From: a virus
DNA length: 40,112 nucleotides
Strand: one strand, 5' to 3'
Virus record (IMG/VR): IMGVR_UViG_3300017726_002766
Location: 1-40,112 of that record
Each line of letters starts with the position of its first letter. Positions within the stretch are counted from its first letter, which is position 1. Positions 16,378-24,331 of this stretch are shown in pieces. The notes under the pieces were generated by a model. It was not told the DNA's origin. It searched no databases and was given only the letters and a program-made list of their open reading frames with translations. The position numbers and the translations under genes were made by a program.

Positions 16378-17847
16378 ATGAATAAACCACAATCATTTAT
16401 TGATAGAGATAGAGCAGACGCACTTCTAGAGAAGTGGGCTCCTGTTCTTGATTATACATCTGATAGCGTTAAGGCTATTGAAGATGACCACACCCGCTTA
16501 AATACTGCTGTTCTCTTAGAGAACCAGGAAAAGTGGTGCATTGAAGAATCTTCTTCCACTGGAGGAGGATCTCTCGGTCAGGGTGCGACTGTGTCTAACA
16601 CAATCTTTAACCCAACCGGTCAGACTAGTTCTGGCGATACCTATGCACAAGGTGATGCTCGTTTACCAAAAGTCTTAATCCCGATGATTCGTCGTACGTT
16701 TCCTGAGCTTATCACTAACGAAATCGTTGGTGTACAGCCTATGTCTGGTCCTGTTGGACTTGCATTCGCTCTTCGCTACGCTTACCAGTCCGATACCTTA
16801 GGTAACGGCGTTGACGGTAAGGGTGCGACTCCCACTGGACCTGGCGTTGGGCCAGGCAATAGTGCGAGTTATAGCGGTGCAGCTGGACTCCCTAACACCG
16901 AAGCAGGTTATCAATTACTTGATACTCGCTTTACTGGTGCTTCCTCAAGCCAATTAGTTGGCGGTAACGGTTGGGATTTTGCTGAACAAGACAAAGGTGT
17001 AGCTCAGATACTTTCTGCTTTCGAAATCACTGGAAACATTCCTCAAATGGAGGTTAAGTTCGAGAAAACAGCCGTTGAAGCTGGTACACGTCGTTTAGGC
17101 GCGCGCTGGTCGGTTGAACTCGAGCAGGACCTCAAGAACATGAACGGAATCGATATTGATGCTGAAATCACAAACGCTATGTCGTATGAGATCCAAGCTG
17201 AGATCGATCGTGAAATGCTCATGAGAATGATCCAAGCTGCCTTAGGTAGCAATCGTTTCTCTACCTGGTCACCTGCTTCTGCAGATGGTCGTTGGTTAGT
17301 TGAGCGTAATCGTGATTTCTATCAGAGATTAATCATTGAGGCCAATCGTATTGCTGTACGTAACAGAAGAGGCGCTGCCAACTTTATTGTTGCAACTCCT
17401 CGTGTATGCGCGATTCTTGAAATGCTCCCTGAATTCCAGTGGGTACCTGTTCAAGGTGACGTGAATACACAACCTGTTGGTATTGCCAAGGTTGGTTCAA
17501 TTGGTGGAAGATTTAACGTTTACCGTGATACTCGTACAGAAGTTCAAAATACCAATGAATACACAGGTTACTATACTAACCCTGCTGGTTCTGGTAATGG
17601 TATTGAATATGCACTCCTTGGTTACAAGGGTCCAGAATTCTACGATACTGGTATCATTTACTGTCCGTACATTCCTGTCATGGTACAGAGAACAATCGGC
17701 CCGAATGACTTCGCTCCACGTGTAGGCTTGCTTACTCGTTATGGCGTCGTCGATAATATCTTCGGGGCGGATCTCTACTATCATGTCATACTTGTGAATG
17801 GACTTGGTGAATCGTTTACACCAGGCTCTCAGTCTGTATACTTCTAA
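16378..17847 (+). CDS. gp23: Major capsid protein gp23
   Basis: A 489-residue HK97-fold capsid protein (T4 gp23 is 521). Recognisable segments are LPKVLIPMIRRTFPELITNE, IVGVQPMSGPVGLAFALRY, RRLGARWSVELEQDL, DREMLMRM and NFIVATPRVCAILEMLPEF. An N-terminal propeptide is expected. The best gp21-type site is Ile-Glu-Glu before a Ser run at residues 55-57, giving a mature start at S58. Arg is largely CGT/CGC in the core of the gene, while most neighbours use AGA, which fits very high expression. A strong terminator follows. Confidence 0.96.
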   Translation: MNKPQSFIDRDRADALLEKWAPVLDYTSDSVKAIEDDHTRLNTAVLLENQEKWCIEESSSTGGGSLGQGATVSNTIFNPTGQTSSGDTYAQGDARLPKVLIPMIRRTFPELITNEIVGVQPMSGPVGLAFALRYAYQSDTLGNGVDGKGATPTGPGVGPGNSASYSGAAGLPNTEAGYQLLDTRFTGASSSQLVGGNGWDFAEQDKGVAQILSAFEITGNIPQMEVKFEKTAVEAGTRRLGARWSVELEQDLKNMNGIDIDAEITNAMSYEIQAEIDREMLMRMIQAALGSNRFSTWSPASADGRWLVERNRDFYQRLIIEANRIAVRNRRGAANFIVATPRVCAILEMLPEFQWVPVQGDVNTQPVGIAKVGSIGGRFNVYRDTRTEVQNTNEYTGYYTNPAGSGNGIEYALLGYKGPEFYDTGIIYCPYIPVMVQRTIGPNDFAPRVGLLTRYGVVDNIFGADLYYHVILVNGLGESFTPGSQSVYF

Positions 17848-17870
17848 GATACAACTATCAAGCTAAAATT

Positions 17871-17904
17871 AAAGCAGTAGGGCGAAAGTCCTACTGCTTT
17901 TTTT
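17871..17904 (+). terminator. Terminator after gp23
   Basis: An 11-base-pair stem (AAAGCAGTAGG with CCTACTGCTTT) is extended by a G-T and a C-G pair closing a GAAA tetraloop, and runs into T7. It should end the gp21-gp22-gp23 transcript. Confidence 0.9.
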
Positions 17905-17913
17905 ATTATATGA

Positions 17914-17921
17914 TATAAATA
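17914..17921 (+). promoter_or_regulatory. Late promoter box before the 121-residue basic protein
   Basis: Perfect TATAAATA, 5 bases before the ATG at 17927. Confidence 0.88.
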
Positions 17922-17926
17922 ACGTT

Positions 17927-18292
17927 ATGAAGTTTTTGAGACTTATTGAAGCATTTAAAGAAACTGTTACATCAGCTGAAAAGCTATTTCTTAAATTTAT
18001 TGAAAAACGTAAGCAAGGAGCTGCTAAGACTGCCGCAGCAAGTAAGAAGAAAGGTGGTTACGCTTTACCATCGTTCTATCACTTTAATGCTAAAGCGAGA
18101 CCTTACGCTGAGTGCGAGAAACACTATGACGATGTAAAGTATGTAGAGCAAAAAGCTGAGGAGATATACAAGGGTCTAAAGGATTGGAGAAAAATGTCAC
18201 AGAAGAAGTTTCAAGAAGAAACTGGTAAATTAGAAGTATATGGTGAAGTATATATTCGTAAAACTAAACTTAACTCTTTAAAAATAGATTGA
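17927..18292 (+). CDS. Basic small protein, possible internal head protein
   Basis: A 121-residue Lys-rich protein of unknown function. The start MKFLRLIEAFKETVTSAEK recalls a capsid-targeting peptide and contains a potential gp21 cleavage site (Leu-Ile-Glu before Ala, residues 6-9). A Lys/Ala-rich linker is followed by GGYALPSFYHFNAKARPYAE and a charged helical C-terminus. It has a perfect late box 5 bases before ATG, lies just after the gp23 terminator, and ends at a bidirectional terminator. Packaging into the head is inferred from the N-terminus and location only. Confidence 0.5.
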   Translation: MKFLRLIEAFKETVTSAEKLFLKFIEKRKQGAAKTAAASKKKGGYALPSFYHFNAKARPYAECEKHYDDVKYVEQKAEEIYKGLKDWRKMSQKKFQEETGKLEVYGEVYIRKTKLNSLKID

Positions 18293-18303
18293 CCCTATAA
18301 ATT

Positions 18304-18333
18304 AAAAAAGCCGGCATTAATGCCGGCTTTTTT
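18304..18333. terminator. Bidirectional terminator
   Basis: A perfect 30-base palindrome (AAAAAAGCCGGCATT and its complement) lies between two convergent genes. T6 follows the hairpin in both directions, so it can stop transcription of the 121-residue protein gene and of queF. Confidence 0.92.
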
Positions 18334-18339
18334 GTTGTA

Positions 18340-19269
18340 CTACTGCTTGGGTGTCTTTACATGGGGTACTGTAACATCATGTAAGGTAAAATGTCGCATA
18401 CTAGCATCTGAATATCTTTCAGGGTTAATATCAATACCACCTCTACGTGCATATAGACATCTTACAGCTAGCTTATCTGGCTCAAGTATATCATATAAAC
18501 GCTTGTAAATAGTCTCACAAATCTCCTCATGGAAGTGACATTCATCTCTAAAAGAGACAATATATTTAAGTAGTGAAATAGGATCAACAGCCTTATCACC
18601 TTCAATTTCAATATACACATCACCCCAATCAGGTTGTGAAGTTACACGACAGTTAGACTTAAGCAATGCACTATGATAACGTACTACATCTACATCATTC
18701 TGAACAGTTACGAGTAGTTCTGGTGTCTCTTGATAGACAGTAAACTCCAAATCGTCGATAGGATACTCTTCTTCAAGAGTAATATGACTAAACTCACGGT
18801 AGTTATGACCCCATTCATCATTTGCAGTTGTAACTTCGCTAAGTACATGCTCGTTAGTATCAACTCTTACTTCAACATTACGTTCAAGTAACTCTGTAAG
18901 ATCAGCTTGCGCATTTCGTTCAATAGTCTTTAATACTTCTTCTTGAGTTTTTCCAAGCTTAGTCATATTAAAGGAGTTAAAATATAGCTTAAAGGATTTA
19001 GACTCGACGATAAATTCACTATCACAAGGAATATAAACCTTCGCAATACCTACTACAGGTAATCCATGATCTGTAAGTCCGGATACTTCATACGCGTTCC
19101 AAGTATCACCTCCTTCGAAAGGTAGATTATCATCGTCAATATCTAGATGCGTTCTATTAGACGCTCTAGGCTCTCTTACTAAAAGCTCTGGATCGTACGT
19201 ATCTTTATATTGAGACGATTGACCCAAATGCTTACTAATATTACTATTGTCTAGTTCTTTTAATGCCAT
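18340..19269 (-). CDS. queF: QueF, NADPH-dependent 7-cyano-7-deazaguanine reductase
   Basis: A 309-residue enzyme reducing preQ0 (7-cyano-7-deazaguanine) to preQ1 (7-aminomethyl-7-deazaguanine). The length and two-domain layout match the long, E. coli-type form. Key segments are the substrate-binding ESKSFKLYFNSFN (from E89), LLKSNCRVTSQPDWGDV with catalytic Cys207 and Asp214 seven residues apart as in E. coli QueF, FHEEICETIYKRL, and CLYARRGGIDINP. It is the last gene of an early operon. No preQ0-synthesis gene is in the window, so preQ0 would come from the host or genes elsewhere. A TGT/DpdA-like gene at 26494-27315 suggests the product is meant for phage DNA. Confidence 0.92.
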   Translation of the reverse strand: MALKELDNSNISKHLGQSSQYKDTYDPELLVREPRASNRTHLDIDDDNLPFEGGDTWNAYEVSGLTDHGLPVVGIAKVYIPCDSEFIVESKSFKLYFNSFNMTKLGKTQEEVLKTIERNAQADLTELLERNVEVRVDTNEHVLSEVTTANDEWGHNYREFSHITLEEEYPIDDLEFTVYQETPELLVTVQNDVDVVRYHSALLKSNCRVTSQPDWGDVYIEIEGDKAVDPISLLKYIVSFRDECHFHEEICETIYKRLYDILEPDKLAVRCLYARRGGIDINPERYSDASMRHFTLHDVTVPHVKTPKQ

Positions 19270-19272
19270 AAC

Positions 19273-19833
19273 TTAATTAATTTTAATATCTAACCCTCGT
19301 TCTTCAAGAGTTTCTTTTACAATTTTTAACCTTTCTTCCACCGTACCTGATAAGGTAACTACATTATCAAACCCATTTAAATACTCTTCAAATAATTCAA
19401 TAATATCATTTCTAAAATTTATATCAGCAGAACGTTCACCATCATCTACCAGCGGAACATCATGAGGATTCGTATAAAATATAACATCGTACTTATCTAC
19501 TAAATGAGTATATACTCTCAATGCAGCATCGTATATAACTGTACTCACTTTATTTTGCTTAGCTAACCAATCTGTATATACAATACCATCAACAGCACAC
19601 CTATCTAAGATAGTATGCTCAGCATACGTTTTACGATATACGTTTTCTATATGATCATTCATAATCATATATTGCGTAAGATCACCGCCATCCTCGTTGA
19701 TAGGCATATTGAACTTACGCTTAATCTTTCTAGTTACTTCATCTACAATAAAAATATCAGGATTATTATCCTTTAAGATATTAAGCAATGTAGACTTACC
19801 AGTACTTTGAGCTCCAGAGAATGATATCAGCAT
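19273..19833 (-). CDS. P-loop kinase, AAA_28/NadR-like
   Basis: A 186-residue nucleotide-binding protein. Walker A is at the N-terminus (FSGAQSTGKST), followed by VDEVTRKIKRKF, TILDRCAVDGIVYTDW, and VIFYTNPHDVPLVDDGERS, which acts like a lid or base-binding region. This arrangement is that of the AAA_28 family, which includes the ribosylnicotinamide kinase part of NadR and many T4-like phage proteins. The substrate cannot be read from the sequence; a nucleotide or nicotinamide riboside is plausible. It overlaps the formyltransferase gene upstream by 7 bases and precedes queF by 3. Confidence 0.75.
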   Translation of the reverse strand: MLISFSGAQSTGKSTLLNILKDNNPDIFIVDEVTRKIKRKFNMPINEDGGDLTQYMIMNDHIENVYRKTYAEHTILDRCAVDGIVYTDWLAKQNKVSTVIYDAALRVYTHLVDKYDVIFYTNPHDVPLVDDGERSADINFRNDIIELFEEYLNGFDNVVTLSGTVEERLKIVKETLEERGLDIKIN

Positions 19834-20405
19834 CTTTTAATTATATCTGTTGTTTTTAAAAAATCAATCCATGCTACTAGAGAAGTACCTTTTAATCCTC
19901 TATATACTTCATCGAGAGTCTTCATGGTATTAAATCGTTTTACTTCAGAAACTATCTCCCCACTATCGACCTCAGGTACAACCTTATGAACAACACTACC
20001 GTAGTAAGTATAGTTGCCATCATTAAACATACGCTCTTGCGGATCCTTCCCTTTCAGCTCTGGGTAGTCAGTAATAAGACCGGGATGGCCATTATAAATT
20101 GTATATATGTTACAAATACTCTCTGGTACGATACGTAACCATCCATGTAGGGTAATAAACGAATCCGGATCAGCTATATTGTGAAGGAAGTTAGCAGTTT
20201 TTGCTTGAACGTTATTAACTACTTTGATTCTAGATTTACCGCTTAATCCGGATAATCCCCTACTGTGAAGCTCGCGTATTTGAGGATGCCACTTTGACTC
20301 ATCACTATTATTAGTAACTATAATATCCGGCCACCTATCGAAATGTAAAGCGAGATCAACGACCTCGCTTCCTGTCTGCGAGAATAAAGCTATCCATTTC
20401 TTCAT
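19827..20405 (-). CDS. PurN-like formyltransferase
   Basis: A 192-residue protein of the formyltransferase family, which uses 10-formyl-tetrahydrofolate. The catalytic triad is visible: Asn105 and His107 in IYNGHPGL, and Asp147 in VVHKVVPEVDSGEIV. The N-terminus (WIALFSQTGSEVVDL) aligns with the GAR transformylase phosphate-binding region. The formyl acceptor is uncertain. It could be glycinamide ribonucleotide for purine synthesis, which would fit the nucleotide-metabolism theme, or a sugar nucleotide. It overlaps both neighbouring genes by a few bases, so it is translationally coupled in the early operon. Confidence 0.8.
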   Translation of the reverse strand: MKKWIALFSQTGSEVVDLALHFDRWPDIIVTNNSDESKWHPQIRELHSRGLSGLSGKSRIKVVNNVQAKTANFLHNIADPDSFITLHGWLRIVPESICNIYTIYNGHPGLITDYPELKGKDPQERMFNDGNYTYYGSVVHKVVPEVDSGEIVSEVKRFNTMKTLDEVYRGLKGTSLVAWIDFLKTTDIIKRC

Positions 20406-20782
20406 AGATACTTCAATGATAAGAAGTTAATCATTAAATGCAACGTATTATCGGTAATAATAAGTAGCCACATAGCAAGAAAATCAGGTGTCTTCTTGCA
20501 ATAACCGAAGTGAGATAAGTCACCATTTTGAGGCCAATGACTTCTCGGAGCAAGAAAGTTCTTAAGCTTTGCAACATGCTTAGCTAAACTATATCTATCA
20601 ATAATTAAATGCGTACCGAATATAACAAGCCAAGCATTAAGAGAAGGTTGTAGTAATAAGAATGGTGTAGAGTAAACTAGCGCGTGAATAAATGCGGCAA
20701 AATGGCATTTCGCTTTATTAGCTGCCATCCAACCTGACTGAAGAAGATAGTCTCCAATCAAATGTAATATTAACTGACTCAT
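20402..20782 (-). CDS. DUF3307 membrane protein
   Basis: A 126-residue membrane protein with the DUF3307 pattern: HLIGDYLLQSGWMAANKAK at the N-terminus, then AFIHALVYSTPFLLL, TFLIID-like GTHLIIDRYSLAKH, and further hydrophobic segments. The family is widespread in phages and bacteria and has no established function. It is the first gene of the early operon and lies 12 bases downstream of the -10 element of a clear sigma70-type promoter. Confidence 0.8.
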   Translation of the reverse strand: MSQLILHLIGDYLLQSGWMAANKAKCHFAAFIHALVYSTPFLLLQPSLNAWLVIFGTHLIIDRYSLAKHVAKLKNFLAPRSHWPQNGDLSHFGYCKKTPDFLAMWLLIITDNTLHLMINFLSLKYL

Positions 20783-20794
20783 GAGTCTACTATT

Positions 20795-20822
20795 ATTATA
20801 TAGAGTAAAATCTACTTTTCAA
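20795..20822 (-). promoter_or_regulatory. Early sigma70-type promoter of the DUF3307-queF operon
   Basis: Reading the minus strand: TTGAAA (20822-20817), 16-base spacer, TATAAT (20800-20795). Its -35 shares base 20822 with the late box of the divergent gene. Confidence 0.88.
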
Positions 20823-20829
20823 CTAAATA
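20822..20829 (+). promoter_or_regulatory. Late promoter box before the 93-residue membrane protein
   Basis: ACTAAATA, 6 bases before the ATG at 20836. Confidence 0.75.
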
Positions 20830-20835
20830 ATTTAA

Positions 20836-21117
20836 ATGGATGAATTTTTACAGGTGGCTGAGAAGGTGGGATTTCCGATTGCAGGAGCCTTAACTGCCGG
20901 GTTCTTTATTTTTATAATTCTTAAATTTATTCTAACCGAACTTACCGGTTCTATAAAAAGTCTTAATAATTTAATAACAGGACTAGTAAATAGAATTGAT
21001 ACAATGAATAATGATATTGTTAAAATAGATACTCTTATATCGGTAGCTTTTAACAAAAAACCAAACTTAGAAAGGTTAGCTGCAGCTGACGGCAAAGAGG
21101 ACTCGCGTAAAGACTAA
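20836..21117 (+). CDS. Small membrane protein, holin/BhlA-like
   Basis: A 93-residue protein with one N-terminal membrane segment (ALTAGFFIFIILKFILTEL) followed by an amphipathic helical region (INNLITGLVNRIDTMNN-like pattern) and a charged tail. It is a diverged paralog of the next gene, and both have the VGFPIAGA / YGFPVIAA motif before the membrane segment. The topology resembles BhlA/UviB-type small holins. It is expressed late, but it is far from the endolysin. Function unknown. Confidence 0.6.
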   Translation: MDEFLQVAEKVGFPIAGALTAGFFIFIILKFILTELTGSIKSLNNLITGLVNRIDTMNNDIVKIDTLISVAFNKKPNLERLAAADGKEDSRKD

Positions 21118-21371
21118 TGGACTCGGTAGTAGATATGGTAAGCAAGTATGGCTTTCCAGTCATAGCAGCTTGCGGCTTAGGGTATTTTGTATACTACATA
21201 TGGAAGTGGGTAACAACAGAAATAAAGCCTGTAATTGAAGAGACTACCGGTAAGTTAATAGGTTTAATTGATAAGGTTCGTATGTTAGATAACGATATGA
21301 TAAGACTTACGATGAAAATAAATCTTATTACAGAGGAAAAGACCCCTAACCATCGTACAAAAAATAAATAA
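21117..21371 (+). CDS. Small membrane protein, paralog of the preceding gene
   Basis: An 84-residue protein: VSKYGFPVIAACGLGYFVYY membrane segment, a Trp-Lys-Trp boundary, then KLIGLIDKVRMLDNDMIRLT, a pattern I associate with small conserved proteins of marine T4-like phages. Its ATG overlaps the stop of the paralog by one base, so the two are coupled and may form a hetero-oligomer. It could be a holin component or a membrane anchor; neither is proven. Confidence 0.6.
   Translation: MDSVVDMVSKYGFPVIAACGLGYFVYYIWKWVTTEIKPVIEETTGKLIGLIDKVRMLDNDMIRLTMKINLITEEKTPNHRTKNK
21363..21370 (+). promoter_or_regulatory. Late promoter box before csgF
   Basis: AATAAATA, 5 bases before the ATG at 21376, overlapping the preceding stop codon. 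It opens the curli-export genes. Confidence 0.8.
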
Positions 21372-21375
21372 CTAT

Positions 21376-21843
21376 ATGAAGGCATTACTTATAGCACTCA
21401 TGATAACATCAGCAGCAGCCGATCAATTAACATTTAGATTTAAATCACCATCGTTTAATGGTGTCGGTTATAGCTCACATAAAATTAATTTAGAAAATAT
21501 TTCGGCTGCTAGAAAAAAGACTATTAGAGATGAAATTAAATCATTAGAGATTCAAGCTAATTTAGCTTCTCAACGCACTCCCTTAAATGTATTTATGACT
21601 AATTTACAGTCCCGTATTTACTCTGAACTCTCTAAGCAAGTTACAGAACAACTATTTGCAGATACAAATAATGAATCAGGTGCATTCGATCTAGACGGTA
21701 ATACTATTTCTTGGTATAAGTTAGCAAATCAAATTAATCTTACTGTAACTGATACAGAAGGGAACCTTACAACTATATTAATTCCTATTGGTTCTCTCTT
21801 ACTACCGGAGCCTCCTGCTAATGAAACAACTTCTAACAACTAG
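21376..21843 (+). CDS. csgF: CsgF-like curli assembly protein
   Basis: A 155-residue exported protein. A signal peptide (MKALLIALMITSAAA) is followed at once by DQLTFRFKSPSFNGVGYSS, which matches the hallmark start of mature CsgF (LxFxFxNPSFxG). CsgF sits on the outside of the CsgG channel and couples secretion to nucleation of curli subunits. A middle helical region and a Pro/Glu C-terminus complete it. csgG overlaps its end by 23 bases. No CsgE is evident next to it. Confidence 0.82.
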   Translation: MKALLIALMITSAAADQLTFRFKSPSFNGVGYSSHKINLENISAARKKTIRDEIKSLEIQANLASQRTPLNVFMTNLQSRIYSELSKQVTEQLFADTNNESGAFDLDGNTISWYKLANQINLTVTDTEGNLTTILIPIGSLLLPEPPANETTSNN

Positions 21844-22621
21844 CCTTTTAAGCTCTTTTTTGCTTTTAGGTGGTTGTAGTTATATTTACAAGGATGTAAA
21901 AGAATCACCTGCTATAGCCCCGACTCCGTTAAAATCAGAGCTGGCTGAGCTACCCGTATTAGACGGCGCATCTATCTATATAGGTGTATCTGACTTTAAA
22001 GATCTAACAGGTCAGCGAAAACAATCAGATAATTATGCAAGCTTTTCCTCAGCTGTAACTCAAGGAGCTGAAGCTTGGTTAATTGAATCTTTACTAGAAT
22101 CAGGAAATTGGTTTAAAGTATTAGAAAGAGGTCAGTTAGATAGTATTATGCGCGAACGTGCAGTAGTACAACAAACAAGAGAAGACTTTACAGAAGAAGA
22201 TGATACAGGACTTCAACCTATGCTTTTTGCTGGGTTACTCATACATGGAGGCATTATTGGATATGATACTAATTACGTTACTGGTGGTATAGGAGCTTCT
22301 TATCTCGGGTTAGGAGCAGCAGAACAGTATAGAAAAGATGTAGTTACTGTTTCTATAAGATTTGTAAGTACATTAACTAGCGAAATACTTCTATCTTCAA
22401 CTGTATCAAAAACTATATATTCTGTATCGTTGGGCAGTGATGTTTTTAAATATGTTAAAAATGATATTAATCCATTAGAAGTTGAATATGGATTTGCTAA
22501 AAATGAAATGGTTTCTGTGGCTACTAGAGCTGCTATTGATTTAGCTATTATTAATATTATTAATAAAGGGGAGAAAAAGAAAATGTGGAAGTTTGTAAAT
22601 CCCCCTGCGGAAGCAAAATAA
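21821..22621 (+). CDS. csgG: CsgG-like outer-membrane curli secretion channel
   Basis: A 266-residue lipoprotein. The start at 21821 gives a proper signal peptide with lipobox LLLGGC; a longer frame from 21788 would bury it. Strong CsgG signatures are IYIGVSDFKDLTGQRK, NWFKVLERGQLDSIMRER, GGIIGYDTNYVTGGIGASYL followed by GLGAAEQYRKDVVTVSIR, and a LTSEILLSSTVSKTIYS strand. E. coli CsgG is 277 residues and forms a nonameric 36-strand pore. It overlaps csgF upstream and is followed by the curlin gene with its own late box. Confidence 0.93.
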   Translation: MKQLLTTSLLSSFLLLGGCSYIYKDVKESPAIAPTPLKSELAELPVLDGASIYIGVSDFKDLTGQRKQSDNYASFSSAVTQGAEAWLIESLLESGNWFKVLERGQLDSIMRERAVVQQTREDFTEEDDTGLQPMLFAGLLIHGGIIGYDTNYVTGGIGASYLGLGAAEQYRKDVVTVSIRFVSTLTSEILLSSTVSKTIYSVSLGSDVFKYVKNDINPLEVEYGFAKNEMVSVATRAAIDLAIINIINKGEKKKMWKFVNPPAEAK

Positions 22622-22634
22622 ACTGGTATTTTTC

Positions 22635-22642
22635 TATAAATA
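22635..22642 (+). promoter_or_regulatory. Late promoter box before the curlin-repeat gene
   Basis: Perfect TATAAATA, 5 bases before the ATG at 22648. It excludes the longer in-frame start at 22585. Confidence 0.88.
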
Positions 22643-22647
22643 TTAGT

Positions 22648-23442
22648 ATGAAGATAAAAGTATTCTCTCTCAGTATACTTGCCTCTACAGGCTTGGTTTT
22701 TGGTAGTAATGAAATTTACCTAGACCAGATTGGTAGTGCAGGTGTTTTTAATATATCGCAAATTGGATCTGCAAACAAATTAGGTGAAGGTACAAACCGG
22801 TCACGGATTGAAGGTGAAGAGGTTATATTTAACGTAGCTACTATCGGTAATCAAAACTTAGTAGATATTGATTCAGTTGGTAACGAAGAAGAAGTAAATC
22901 TTCAAGTTGAGGGAGATGCTAATGAGGTAATATTAGCTCTTGAAGGAGATCAAAACACTGTAAATACCTTTGTAGCAGGTGATTCTAATAATGTGTTAAT
23001 TGCAGGTAATCAGGAAGATTCAGAAAAAGCTTCTGTTAATAACGGCGTAATTAATCTTAATGTAGAAGGTGCTTCAAACGATGTTGAGTTACTTCTTTTT
23101 GATACTTCTTATACCTTTACGGATTACTTTATCGGAGGATCTTTAAACACTATTAGTTCTTATCAAGAAGGTCATGGTGGTTTGATTGGTCACTCGCAAT
23201 TAGTTGATGTTTACGGAAGTAGTAATAATTTATTAATATCACAAGTAGGTTCTGAGAGTCAATTCATAGAACTTTCTATTCTTGGAAATGAAAACAACTA
23301 TCAAATATACCAAACCGATGGTGGGTTTGATCCAACATATATGCCAGAGCAAACTGATAATTCAGTTACTCCAGTTAATGACTACTCCAATCCATCAGGC
23401 CCTCCTCATGATGGTCCGCCTCAAATCCTCGTTAATCCTTAG
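22648..23442 (+). CDS. Curlin-repeat (CsgA/CsgB-like) amyloid subunit
   Basis: A 264-residue exported protein: signal peptide MKIKVFSLSILASTGLVFGS, then degenerate curlin repeats of roughly 20 residues with the N-x-(hydrophobic)-x-Q-x-G pattern, for example YLDQIGSAGVFNISQIGSAN, VATIGNQNLVDIDSVGN, LALEGDQNTVNTFVAGDSNN and NNLLISQVGSESQFIELSI. A Pro/Asn-rich tail ends the protein. Some repeats lack the Gln, so this is an atypical curlin, perhaps nearer CsgB. It should be exported by the upstream CsgG. The FecR gene begins inside its 3' end. Confidence 0.8.
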   Translation: MKIKVFSLSILASTGLVFGSNEIYLDQIGSAGVFNISQIGSANKLGEGTNRSRIEGEEVIFNVATIGNQNLVDIDSVGNEEEVNLQVEGDANEVILALEGDQNTVNTFVAGDSNNVLIAGNQEDSEKASVNNGVINLNVEGASNDVELLLFDTSYTFTDYFIGGSLNTISSYQEGHGGLIGHSQLVDVYGSSNNLLISQVGSESQFIELSILGNENNYQIYQTDGGFDPTYMPEQTDNSVTPVNDYSNPSGPPHDGPPQILVNP

Positions 23443-24331
23443 TATATTAACTTGCTTATTAAGTAGTAGCTTAGCTGAAGTTGGTAACGTAACTGCTCAA
23501 ACAAGAGCAGCTCAAATAACTCGTAAGGGTGATAAGATTTTAACAGAAGTTGATACTCCTGTTGAAATGCGCGATCTCATACAAACATTAAAAGGTAGAG
23601 CTGATATAAAGTTTGTAGATGATACTAAAGTAAGTGTTACTGAGTATTCTAAACTTATAATTGATGAGTTTGTTTATAACCCAGAGAAAAAAACAGGTAA
23701 ACTATCTCTTAAAGCTGCGTTAGGTACTATCAGATATTCATCAGGTAAGATAGCTAAAAATTCTAGAAAAAATGTAAAGATAAAATCACCTACCGCGTCG
23801 GTATCTGTTAGAGGTACAGATTTTACTATGAACGTTCAAGAGGACGGGGCAAGTAGTTTTATACTTTTACCTTCAACAGATGAGGCAGGTAAAAGTTATG
23901 TCGGGTCAATTGATGTATCAACATTAGGAGGTACAGTAACTCTTAATCAAGCATATGAAGCAACTACAGTAACAACTGCTATAGCTCCTCCTACACCTCC
24001 TCAAGTTATACAGCAAGATGGCCCTGCTGAGCCTAAAAAGAAAAACAATAACGATAATAATGAAAATAATAATAACGCAGGAGATAATGAAGATGACAAA
24101 GAAAATTTTGATGATATAAAAATTAAAAGAAAAGAAAAACAACTAATGAATACTTTTTTAAAGATGGAGGATGGTAGATATGTATTCTTTTCTAAAGATA
24201 AGGATAATATGATATCATTAATTGTTGAAGATGGTAGTAATGTTACTGTTAATTATGATAATAAAGGTAGCATTATAAATGCTAAATTTAACTCCGGTAA
24301 CAATGTTCAATTTAATATAAAACAACAATGA
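23408..24331 (+). CDS. Exported FecR-domain protein
   Basis: A 307-residue protein starting at ATG 23408 (or 23411), which gives the signal peptide LKSSLILSILTCLLSSSLAE. The earlier in-frame ATG at 23282 lies in the middle of the curlin gene. The FecR domain spans about residues 30-160: KGDKILTEVDTPVEMRDLIQ, IKFVDDTKVSVTEYSKLIID, KLSLKAALGTIRYSSGKI, and SPTASVSVRGTDFTMNV. An Asn/Asp/Lys-rich linker precedes a small C-terminal beta region. FecR proteins of this exported type often accompany CHASE2 cyclases in bacteria. It overlaps both neighbours (curlin by 35 bases, cyclase by 4), so translation is coupled. Confidence 0.85.
   Translation: MMVRLKSSLILSILTCLLSSSLAEVGNVTAQTRAAQITRKGDKILTEVDTPVEMRDLIQTLKGRADIKFVDDTKVSVTEYSKLIIDEFVYNPEKKTGKLSLKAALGTIRYSSGKIAKNSRKNVKIKSPTASVSVRGTDFTMNVQEDGASSFILLPSTDEAGKSYVGSIDVSTLGGTVTLNQAYEATTVTTAIAPPTPPQVIQQDGPAEPKKKNNNDNNENNNNAGDNEDDKENFDDIKIKRKEKQLMNTFLKMEDGRYVFFSKDKDNMISLIVEDGSNVTVNYDNKGSIINAKFNSGNNVQFNIKQQ

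Noticed and set aside
20836-21371. The paired small membrane proteins as the main holin
   Set aside because: They have suitable topology but sit 14 kb from the endolysin; the protein at 35912, beside endolysin and spanins, is the better candidate. They were left as holin-like only.
22585-22647. Longer start for the curlin gene
   Set aside because: The late box at 22635-22642 lies inside this extension, and the signal peptide begins at 22648.
23282-23407. Longer start for the FecR gene
   Set aside because: It would overlap most of the curlin C-terminus and hide the signal peptide that starts at 23408.
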